64,000 nt of DNA from Aeromonas sanarellii (GTDB lineage Bacteria > Pseudomonadota > Gammaproteobacteria > Enterobacterales > Aeromonadaceae), in the NCBI RefSeq assembly GCF_000820085.1, contig NZ_CDBN01000050.1, positions 1 through 64,000 of the forward strand, in the 5' to 3' direction. The position numbers and the translations under genes are program-made. This document shows positions 44,710-51,585 of the stretch, in pieces; within the stretch, counting starts at the first letter, position 1, and each line of letters opens with the position of its first letter. The notes beneath the pieces were generated by a model. The model made no database searches, was not told where the DNA came from, and saw nothing but the letters and a program-made list of their open reading frames with translations.

Positions 44710-46335
44710 ATGCGTCCCACTCTGGGAGTGATCAAGGTCAATCTGTTGCTGGTGCTGTTGTTTGCACTGGTGTTCAACTGGCCCATCTTTCTGCACTTTT
44801 ACCGGATCCTCAGCGCCCTCGAGCATGTGAAGGCGGGCTTCGCGCTCTCCATTCCCTTCGTGCTGATCGCCGCGCTCAACGCCGTCTTCCTGCCGTTCAC
44901 CTTCAAGTATCTGCTCAAGCCCTTCTTCACCCTGCTGATCCTGACCGGCTCCCTGGCCAGCTACGCCATGCTCAAATACGGGATCATCTTCGATGTGGGC
45001 ATGGTGCAGAACGTGGTCGAGACCAACAGCGGGGAGGCGGGCTCCTACCTCAACGGCTCCGTGGCGCTCTGGTTCCTGCTCACCGGCGTGCTGCCGGTGC
45101 TCTGCCTGCTCTGGATCCGGGTGGAGTACCCGAGCCGCTGGTACAAGGGGCTGGGCATGCGCCTCGGGGGCATCAGCCTCTCCCTGCTGTTCCTGCTCGG
45201 GGTCGCTGCCCTCTACTATCAGGATTACGCCTCGGTCGGGCGCAACAACCACAACATCGTCAAAGAGATAGTGCCCTCCAACTATGTGCGCGGCGTCTAT
45301 CGCTATGCCAGGGACATCCTCTTCGCGACCCCCATTCCCTATGAGCAGATTGGCACCGACGCCAGGATCACGGCCAGGGGCGGCAAGCCGACCCTGATGT
45401 TCCTGGTGGTGGGGGAGACGGCCCGCAGCCAGAACTACTCCCTCAACGGCTATGGCAAGGAAACCAACGGGTTCACCGCCAGGGAGGCAGGGCTGGTCTC
45501 CTTCAGGGACGTGCGTTCCTGCGGCACCGCCACTGCGGTCTCCGTGCCCTGCATGTTCTCCAACCTCACCCGCCGCGGCTATGACGAGACCCTGGCCAAG
45601 TCCAGGGACGGCCTGCTGGACGTGCTGCAACACGCCGGCGTCTCCGTGCTCTGGAAGGAAAACGACGGCGGCTGCAAGGGGGTGTGCAAGCATGTGCCCA
45701 CCATAGAGATCGAGCCCAAGGCCTTCCCGCAATATTGCGAGGGGGATGCCTGCCATGACGAGGTCCTGCTGCAGGGGCTGGATGAGCAGATCGCCGGGAT
45801 GCGGGGCGGGCAGGGCGGCAAGCTGGTGGCCTTCCACCTGATGGGCAGCCACGGTCCGACCTACTATCGCCGCTACCCGGCCGCCGACCGCGCCTTCCTG
45901 CCGGACTGCCCGCGCAGCGACATCGAGAACTGCAGCAACGAGGAGCTGGTGAACACCTATGACAACACCATACGCTACACCGACAAGGTGCTGGCCCAGC
46001 TGATCGACAAGCTCAAGACCCTGGAAGATCAATACGATGTGGGCCTGGTCTATCTGTCGGATCACGGTGAATCCCTCGGGGCCATGGGGCTCTACCTGCA
46101 CGGCACTCCCTACAAGTTTGCGCCGGACGATCAGACCCGGGTGCCGCTCCTGACCTGGTTCTCCCCCCAGTTGCAGGCGGATCGCCAGCTGAGCCTAGAC
46201 TGCCTGCAGCAGGAGGCAGCCAGCAAGCGCTTCTCCCACGACAACCTGTTCCACTCCATGCTCGGCATCATGGACGTGCAGACCCAGGTGTATGACGGCA
46301 AGCTGGATCTGTTCAAGCCATGTAGAGCGGGGTGA
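44710..46335 (+). CDS. eptA: Lipid A phosphoethanolamine transferase (EptA, MCR-3/MCR-7-like)
   Basis: A 541-residue inner-membrane transferase that adds phosphoethanolamine to lipid A phosphates in the periplasm, lowering polymyxin binding. Five N-terminal TM segments (within 1-170) precede the sulfatase-like catalytic domain. Zinc and nucleophile residues are visible: E236 in VVGETARSQ, T275 in SCGTATAVSVPC, and the Asp-His of VYLSDHGESLG; C271 and C281 would form the conserved disulfide. Strings such as ALYYQDYASVGRNN, CPRSDIENC and LYLHGTPYKFAPDDQTRVP match MCR-3 as I recall it. A PmrA-type box lies upstream. Chromosomal Aeromonas genes of this kind are the source of mobile mcr-3/mcr-7. 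Whether this allele confers resistance is not shown. Confidence 0.93.
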   Translation: MRPTLGVIKVNLLLVLLFALVFNWPIFLHFYRILSALEHVKAGFALSIPFVLIAALNAVFLPFTFKYLLKPFFTLLILTGSLASYAMLKYGIIFDVGMVQNVVETNSGEAGSYLNGSVALWFLLTGVLPVLCLLWIRVEYPSRWYKGLGMRLGGISLSLLFLLGVAALYYQDYASVGRNNHNIVKEIVPSNYVRGVYRYARDILFATPIPYEQIGTDARITARGGKPTLMFLVVGETARSQNYSLNGYGKETNGFTAREAGLVSFRDVRSCGTATAVSVPCMFSNLTRRGYDETLAKSRDGLLDVLQHAGVSVLWKENDGGCKGVCKHVPTIEIEPKAFPQYCEGDACHDEVLLQGLDEQIAGMRGGQGGKLVAFHLMGSHGPTYYRRYPAADRAFLPDCPRSDIENCSNEELVNTYDNTIRYTDKVLAQLIDKLKTLEDQYDVGLVYLSDHGESLGAMGLYLHGTPYKFAPDDQTRVPLLTWFSPQLQADRQLSLDCLQQEAASKRFSHDNLFHSMLGIMDVQTQVYDGKLDLFKPCRAG

Positions 46336-46344
46336 GTCGGATGG

Positions 46345-46452
46345 ATGGAACACGACAACCTGTTGCCCCGCACCATGCTCGGCATCCTGAATGTGCAGAC
46401 CGAGGCCTGTAACGGCAAGCTGGATCTGTTCAAACCCTGCCGGGCGGGGTGA
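46345..46452 (+). pseudogene. Vestigial 3-prime end of a second eptA copy
   Basis: An open stretch of 36 codons whose product EHDNLLPRTMLGILNVQTEA onward repeats the C-terminus of the intact eptA immediately upstream: 23 of 32 aligned residues are identical, both end FKPCRAG and stop with TGA, and there is one extra codon after HDNL. It lacks all upstream coding sequence, so it is not a functional gene. The divergence at both synonymous and non-synonymous sites (e.g. MDVQTQVYD versus LNVQTEACN) argues for the tail of a diverged tandem paralogue, not a fresh duplication. It begins 9 nt after the eptA stop. Confidence 0.85.
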
Positions 46453-46463
46453 GCCACGGCGTC

Positions 46464-46489
46464 CGATTACGCCGCTACGCGGCTAATCG
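46464..46489. repeat. REP-like palindrome
   Basis: CGATTACGCCGC (46464-46475) and GCGGCTAATCG (46479-46489) form a hairpin with one bulge, embedded in the minus-strand context GTAGGTTCGATTAG...GTAATCGGACG. This style of sequence resembles dispersed palindromic elements in gammaproteobacteria. It lies just after the vestigial eptA end. Confidence 0.55.
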
Positions 46490-46514
46490 AACCTACGCTC
46501 GAAGCATCCATCAA

Positions 46515-46541
46515 TAAAAAACGGCAGCCACTGGCTGCCGT
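46515..46541. terminator. nagC / eptA-locus terminator
   Basis: ACGGCAGCC (46521-46529) and GGCTGCCGT (46533-46541) over ACT; on the minus strand it is followed by TTTTTTA and serves nagC (stop 46563), and on the plus strand by TTTTGG. Arms are identical to the yebC terminator at 44494-44514. Confidence 0.88.
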
Positions 46542-46562
46542 TTTGGTTTGCAAGGTGAAGCC

Positions 46563-47777
46563 TTACTTCTGCTCCATGATGATCTGCAGCAGATCCCCTT
46601 CCAGCAGGGAGCGCTTGACCAGGGCGAAGCCGCCGATGGTGGGCTGATTCTGGAAGCGTGCCTTTACGATGGGCAGGCCGCGGTGGAAGCTTGGCAGGGA
46701 CTGGTGCTCGACGCAGCGGCGGATGGCCGGGATCAGGATCTCCTCGGCGGCAGTGATTTCGCCGGCGATCAGCACCTTCTGCGGGTTGAACAGGTTGACC
46801 GTGATGGCGATGGCGCGGCCCAGGTGTTCCCCCACGTTCTCGATCACGCTGCGGGCCAGCTCGTCCCCGGCCAAGGCCGCCTTGCACACCTCCTGGATGG
46901 TGATGTGCTTCTCCTGCAGCGAGCTCAGGTGGCCGCGGCTGATGAGCTCCTTCACCTTGTCGACGATGGCCTCGTTGGAGGCGATGGTCTCCAGGCAGCC
47001 GAAGTTGCCGCAGTGGCAGCGCTTGCCGAGGGGCTCGACCTGGATGTGGCCGATCTCGCCGACGTTGCGGTTCTGGCCGAGGAACACCTTGCCCTTGGTG
47101 ATGATGCCCGAGCCCGTCCCCTGATGGACGCTCACCAGGATGGAGTCCATGCAGTCACGGGACTCGCCGAAGAAGTGCTCTGCCAGCGCCAGGGAGCGGG
47201 TGTCGTTGCCCACGTAGCAGGGGAGGTTGAAGTGGTGCTCCAGGAGCTTGGCCAACCCCAGATTGCGGATCTGGTAGGTGGGGGTGTAGATGACCATGCC
47301 GGATTCCGGGTTGACCAGGCCCGGCATGGTGAGCGCGATGCTGATGAGGTTGCGGCTGCGGTCGTTGTTGGCGTCGATGAAGGCGCCGATCTCCCGCAGC
47401 AGCATGTCGATCACGGGTTGCTGCTCTATCTCGGTCACCTGGGTGACGTGCTGATCGAGCTCCTTGCCGTCGAGATCGTACAAGGAGAGCTGCAGATAGC
47501 CGCGACCGAGCTTGGCGGAGACAAAATGAAAGCGATGCTTGATGGTGGTCAGGGAGATGGCGCGCCGTCCGCCGGTCGATGCCTGGGGCGACGTCTCCCT
47601 GATGAGGCCATGCTCGATCAGTTGCCGGGTGATCTTGGTCACGCTGGCCGGGGCCAGCTGACTCAACTCGGCAATTTTGACCCGCGAGATGGGGCCCTGC
47701 AGGTCGATGAGCCGATAGACGACCGCACTGTTCACCTGCTTGATAAGATCTACGTTTGCTATTTGTCCGCCAGTCAT
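46563..47777 (-). CDS. nagC: N-acetylglucosamine repressor NagC (ROK family)
   Basis: A 404-residue ROK transcription factor (E. coli 406). The N-terminal winged HTH has IAELSQLAPASVTKITRQLIE; the sugar-binding ROK domain has STGGRRAIS, VSVHQGTGSGIITKG and the zinc motif HIQVEPLGKRCHCGNFGCLE. It binds GlcNAc-6-phosphate and releases the nag operators. The ATG at 47777 aligns with E. coli NagC; the frame beyond overlaps nagA. It lies 4 nt after nagA in a nagBAC operon, without a following nagD. Confidence 0.97.
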   Translation of the reverse strand: MTGGQIANVDLIKQVNSAVVYRLIDLQGPISRVKIAELSQLAPASVTKITRQLIEHGLIRETSPQASTGGRRAISLTTIKHRFHFVSAKLGRGYLQLSLYDLDGKELDQHVTQVTEIEQQPVIDMLLREIGAFIDANNDRSRNLISIALTMPGLVNPESGMVIYTPTYQIRNLGLAKLLEHHFNLPCYVGNDTRSLALAEHFFGESRDCMDSILVSVHQGTGSGIITKGKVFLGQNRNVGEIGHIQVEPLGKRCHCGNFGCLETIASNEAIVDKVKELISRGHLSSLQEKHITIQEVCKAALAGDELARSVIENVGEHLGRAIAITVNLFNPQKVLIAGEITAAEEILIPAIRRCVEHQSLPSFHRGLPIVKARFQNQPTIGGFALVKRSLLEGDLLQIIMEQK

Positions 47778-47781
47778 AGTG

Positions 47782-48927
47782 TCACTGTGTTGTGTAGTGT
47801 CCGTTAACCACGGTCCCGCAGACCGTGAAGGCCTGATCAAAGACGGTGAGGTTGGCAATTTTTCCGACCTGGATACTACCGAGACGTGAGTCCCATCCAA
47901 TGGCGCGCGCGGGGTAAAGGGTGGCCATTCTCAGTGCTTCGTCGAGCGGCAATCCGACCTGTTTGACCAGATTTTCCACCCCTTCGATCATGGTGAGGGC
48001 GGAGCCGCCGAGTGTACCATTCTCGTCGACGCACTGACCATCGCGGAAATAGACGGTTGCGCCACAAAAATCAAACTGCTCAAAGCCTTCCGGTGCCCCG
48101 GCCGCGGCGGTGGCATCGGTGACCAGCACCAGCCGCTCCCCCAGCATCCTGTGCGCTAGGCGCACGTTGGCCCAGTGCACGTGGTGGCCATCGACGATGA
48201 TGCCGGCATAGACATCCTTGCGATCATAGATGGCCCCCACCACGCCGGGCTCGCGACCGTTCAGGGTCGGGGTCATGGCGTTGTAGAGGTGGGTCGCAAA
48301 GCGCATGCCGTTGTCAAAGCCGGCCATGGCCTGGTCGTAGTTGGCGGCGGTGTGGCCGGCGGAGACCAGGATGCCGGCCTCCACCAGGCGGCGGATGTGC
48401 TCGGGCTTGTTGCGCTCCGGTGCCAGGGTGATCTTGGCGATGGCGTCCGCGTTGTTGCAGAAGAAGTCGATCATCTCGTCGGCGGGCTGACGGATCTGTT
48501 CGGCCGGGTGGATGCCCTTGCGCTTGAGGTTGGTGTAGGGCCCCTCCAGGTGGACGCCCAGCACCTCGTTGGGGTGGACGGTCATGTAGTCGCGGGTGAC
48601 GGCAACGGCCTGCTTCATGTCCGCATCCGGGCTGGTGATCAGGGTAGGCAGGAAGCTGGTGGTGCCGGATTTCAGGTTGGCCGCCTGCATGGTGGCCAGG
48701 GTCTGGGTGGTGATGTGACCGTTGAACATGACGCCGCCGCAGCCGTTGAGCTGGACGTCGATGAAGCCGGCGCTGAGGTTGGCGCCCTTGAGGTCGATCT
48801 GCTCGATGCCGGCGGGCAGCTCGGCCCGGCGTGAGATGGCGACAATCTGGTCGCCATCGATCACCACGCCATAACCGGTCAGCACGCAGCTGCCGGTGTA
48901 GATAGTGCAATTAGTCAGAGCGTACAT
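47782..48927 (-). CDS. nagA: N-acetylglucosamine-6-phosphate deacetylase
   Basis: A 381-residue amidohydrolase (E. coli 382) that deacetylates GlcNAc-6-P to glucosamine-6-P. Metal and catalytic features: [45 protein letters not shown] block, and the catalytic aspartate in [10 protein letters not shown]. Second in nagBAC; 9 nt separate it from nagB. It also supplies the signal balance for NagC by removing its inducer. Confidence 0.97.
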   Translation of the reverse strand: MYALTNCTIYTGSCVLTGYGVVIDGDQIVAISRRAELPAGIEQIDLKGANLSAGFIDVQLNGCGGVMFNGHITTQTLATMQAANLKSGTTSFLPTLITSPDADMKQAVAVTRDYMTVHPNEVLGVHLEGPYTNLKRKGIHPAEQIRQPADEMIDFFCNNADAIAKITLAPERNKPEHIRRLVEAGILVSAGHTAANYDQAMAGFDNGMRFATHLYNAMTPTLNGREPGVVGAIYDRKDVYAGIIVDGHHVHWANVRLAHRMLGERLVLVTDATAAAGAPEGFEQFDFCGATVYFRDGQCVDENGTLGGSALTMIEGVENLVKQVGLPLDEALRMATLYPARAIGWDSRLGSIQVGKIANLTVFDQAFTVCGTVVNGHYTTQ

Positions 48928-48936
48928 GGCGGCTCC

Positions 48937-49737
48937 TCAGAGGTGCTTGATGTTGTCGGCTTCCAGCTGCTGGAAGTAGCGCACCGTCTTGACCTTCAGC
49001 TCCATGGTGGAGGGCTCGTCACACACGACGATGCCTTTCGGATGCAGCTGCAGGGTGGAGATGGTCCACATGTGGTTGACGCTGCCTTCCACCGTGGCCT
49101 GCAGGGCCTGGGCCTTGGCATGACCGATCACCAGGATCAGGATCTCTTCGGCATCCATCAGGGTGCCCACGCCCACGGTCAGCGCCAGCTTGGGCACCTG
49201 CTCCATGTCGCCACCGAAGAAGCGGGAGTTCGCGATCCGGGTGTCCTCGGTCAGGGTCTTGACCCGGGTGCGGGAAGCCAGGGATGAGGCCGGCTCGTTG
49301 AAGGCGATGTGGCCGTCGTTGCCGACCCCGCCCATGAACAGGTTGATCTTGCCGTAGGACTTGATCTTGTCCTCGTAGCGCTGGCACTCGGCTACCAGAT
49401 CCGGCGCGTTGCCGTTGAGGATGTTGATGTTTTCCGGGCGAATGTCCACGTGGTTGAAGAAGTTGTTGTACATGAAGCTGTGGTAGCTCTCCGGGTGCTC
49501 CTTGGGCAGCCCCACGTACTCGTCCATGTTGAAGGTGACCACGTTCTGGAAGCTCACCTCGCCGGCCTTGTGCAGTTCAATCAGGCGCTTGTAGGTGTTG
49601 AGCGGCGTGCCGCCGGTGGGCAGCCCCAGCACGAAGGGGCGCTCGGCAGTGGGTTTGAACGCATTGATGCGGTCGACGATGTAACGGGCGGACCAGAGAC
49701 CCACCTGGCTGGCAGACTTCAACGGGATCAGGCGCAT
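48937..49737 (-). CDS. nagB: Glucosamine-6-phosphate deaminase
   Basis: A 266-residue enzyme, the same length as E. coli NagB, that converts glucosamine-6-P to fructose-6-P and ammonia. [52 protein letters not shown] and SRTRVKTL are signature blocks. First gene of nagBAC, divergent from nagE, with NagC and CRP sites between them. Confidence 0.98.
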   Translation of the reverse strand: MRLIPLKSASQVGLWSARYIVDRINAFKPTAERPFVLGLPTGGTPLNTYKRLIELHKAGEVSFQNVVTFNMDEYVGLPKEHPESYHSFMYNNFFNHVDIRPENINILNGNAPDLVAECQRYEDKIKSYGKINLFMGGVGNDGHIAFNEPASSLASRTRVKTLTEDTRIANSRFFGGDMEQVPKLALTVGVGTLMDAEEILILVIGHAKAQALQATVEGSVNHMWTISTLQLHPKGIVVCDEPSTMELKVKTVRYFQQLEADNIKHL

Positions 49738-49803
49738 TCTATATACCTCTGTACGGGTTGCAGCTGTCTATTGACGGCAAGACTAAAAGACACATCTAAG
49801 TTG

Positions 49804-49821
49804 TTTTATAGCGTAAATAAA
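49804..49821. promoter_or_regulatory. Candidate NagC operator, nagB side
   Basis: TTTTATAGCGTAAATAAA: T-rich and A-rich arms around a CG-containing centre, resembling NagC sites. It lies 67 bp from the nagB start. A second candidate about 90 bp away would permit looping, as known for E. coli nagE-nagB. Confidence 0.4.
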
Positions 49822-49866
49822 GATTGCGAACTAAGCCACATCTATCCGCTACCTTTATCTCTGATG

Positions 49867-49882
49867 AGTGATAATGATCACG
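49867..49882. promoter_or_regulatory. CRP site between nagB and nagE
   Basis: AGTGA-TAATGA-TCACG against TGTGA-N6-TCACA (8 of 10 bases), nearly palindromic. It lies between the two candidate NagC operators, the arrangement known from E. coli, where CRP activates both directions. Confidence 0.6.
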
Positions 49883-49890
49883 AATGTGGG

Positions 49891-49917
49891 TTTATTAATT
49901 TGCGCAGCGAAATAAAA
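49891..49917. promoter_or_regulatory. Candidate NagC operator, nagE side
   Basis: TTTATTAATTTGCGCAGCGA followed by AATAAAA: outer arms TTTATT/AATAAA and an inner ATTTGCG/CGAAAT pair, close to NagC boxes of gammaproteobacteria. Centre about 105 bp from the nagE start. Confidence 0.5.
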
Positions 49918-50008
49918 GCCCTAGACTGCCAATCAAGCCTTGATGGCTTATGCGTCGAACGTGATAAGCACTTAATTTCTAGAAAAACACCAACTAAGGA
50001 GAGGAACC

Positions 50009-51463
50009 GTGAACATTCTCGGTTATTTGCAAAAGATCGGCCGTGCCCTGATGGTGCCGGTGGCGGTATTGCCTGCCGCAGCGATCCTGATGGGGATTGG
50101 CTACTGGATTGACCCGAACGGTTGGGGTGGCGGAAGCCCTCTGGCTGCGTTTCTGATCAAGGCGGGCGCCGCCATCATCGACAGCATGCCCATTCTGTTC
50201 GCCGTGGGCGTCGCCTATGGCATGTCCAAGGATAAAGACGGCTCCGCCGCGCTGGCCGGTCTGGTCGGCTTCCTGGTGGTCACCACCCTGCTGAGCCCGG
50301 GCGCCGTGGCCCAGATCAAGGGCATCCCGGCCGACCAGGTGCCGGCAGCCTTCGCCAAGATCAGCAACCAGTTCGTCGGCATCCTGTGTGGTGTCATCGC
50401 GGCCGAGCTGTACAACCGCTTCAGCAGCGTGGAGCTGCACAAGGCGCTGGCCTTCTTCTCCGGCCGTCGTCTGGTGCCGATCGTGACCTCCGTGGTGATG
50501 ATCGTCGTCTCCTTCATCCTGATGGCGGTCTGGCCGGTCATCTACGGTGGCCTGGTCTCCTTCGGTGAATCCATCGTGAGCCTGGGCTCCACCGGCGCCG
50601 GCATCTACGCCTTCTTCAACCGCCTGCTGATCCCGGTCGGTCTGCACCACGCCCTGAACTCCGTGTTCTGGTTCGACGTGGCCGGCATCAACGACATCCC
50701 GAACTTCCTGGGTGGCCAATCCTCCATCGACGCCGGCAAGGCCGTCGTGGGCGTGACCGGCATGTACCAGGCCGGCTTCTTCCCCATCATGATGTTCGGT
50801 CTGCCGGGTGCCGCGCTGGCCATCTACCACAGCGCGAAGAAAGAGAACAAAGAGAAGGTTGCGTCCATCATGATCGCCGCCGCCTTTGCCGCCTTCTTCA
50901 CCGGGGTGACCGAGCCGCTCGAGTTCTCCTTCATGTTCGTGGCACCGGTACTGTACGTCATCCACGCCCTGCTGACCGGCCTGTCCGTGTTCATCGCCTC
51001 CAGCATGCACTGGATCGCCGGTTTCGGCTTCAGTGCCGGTTTGGTGGACATGGTGCTCTCCAGCCGCAACCCGCTGGCCACCCAGTGGTACATGCTGCTG
51101 GTACAGGGTCTGGTGTTCTTCGGCCTCTACTACGTGGTCTTCCGCGCCGTGATCGCCAAGTTCAACCTGAAGACCCCGGGTCGTGAAGACGACGAAGCCG
51201 TGCCGGTACAGGCTCAGACCACCGACCGCACCGAGCTGGCCAAGCAGTATCTGGAAGTGCTGGGCGGCCAGGAGAACCTGGTGACCATCGACGCCTGCAT
51301 CACCCGCCTGCGTCTGACCCTGAAAGACCGCAGCATCGTCGACGAGCGCAAGCTCAAAGCCCTAGGCGCGGCCGGTGTGGTCAAGCTCGGTGAGCAGAAC
51401 CTGCAGGTGATTCTGGGCCCATTGGCCGAAATCATCGCCGGTGAGATGAAAGCCCTGCGTTAA
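50009..51463 (+). CDS. nagE: PTS N-acetylglucosamine transporter, EIICB only
   Basis: A 484-residue phosphotransferase permease. The EIIC domain (about 1-370) begins YLQKIGRALMVPVAVLPAAA; EIIB (about 405-480) carries the phosphorylated cysteine in IDACITRLRL (C430). E. coli NagE is 648 aa with a fused EIIA; here the chain stops after EIIB, so it must take phosphate from a separate EIIA, most likely EIIA-Glc (Crr). Start is GTG at 50009 with AAGGAGAGGAA 4-14 nt upstream. Divergent from nagBAC. Confidence 0.95.
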   Translation: MNILGYLQKIGRALMVPVAVLPAAAILMGIGYWIDPNGWGGGSPLAAFLIKAGAAIIDSMPILFAVGVAYGMSKDKDGSAALAGLVGFLVVTTLLSPGAVAQIKGIPADQVPAAFAKISNQFVGILCGVIAAELYNRFSSVELHKALAFFSGRRLVPIVTSVVMIVVSFILMAVWPVIYGGLVSFGESIVSLGSTGAGIYAFFNRLLIPVGLHHALNSVFWFDVAGINDIPNFLGGQSSIDAGKAVVGVTGMYQAGFFPIMMFGLPGAALAIYHSAKKENKEKVASIMIAAAFAAFFTGVTEPLEFSFMFVAPVLYVIHALLTGLSVFIASSMHWIAGFGFSAGLVDMVLSSRNPLATQWYMLLVQGLVFFGLYYVVFRAVIAKFNLKTPGREDDEAVPVQAQTTDRTELAKQYLEVLGGQENLVTIDACITRLRLTLKDRSIVDERKLKALGAAGVVKLGEQNLQVILGPLAEIIAGEMKALR

Positions 51464-51512
51464 TCGAGCGACTCGCTCACCTCAAGTCTAAGTCCATTGT
51501 TGACATAACTAA

Positions 51513-51531
51513 GGGCCCCGCCTCGGGGCCC
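51513..51531 (+). terminator. Hairpin between nagE and chitobiase
   Basis: GGGCCCCG (51513-51520) and CGGGGCCC (51524-51531) around CCT. No T-run follows on the plus strand (CATATAAAA), so it may partially terminate or stabilise nagE mRNA, while letting some transcripts into the chitobiase gene. Confidence 0.55.
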
Positions 51532-51585
51532 CATATAAAAAAAGCCAAGAAAATCCAACCTTTACTTCAAATGAGAGCAGCAGTT

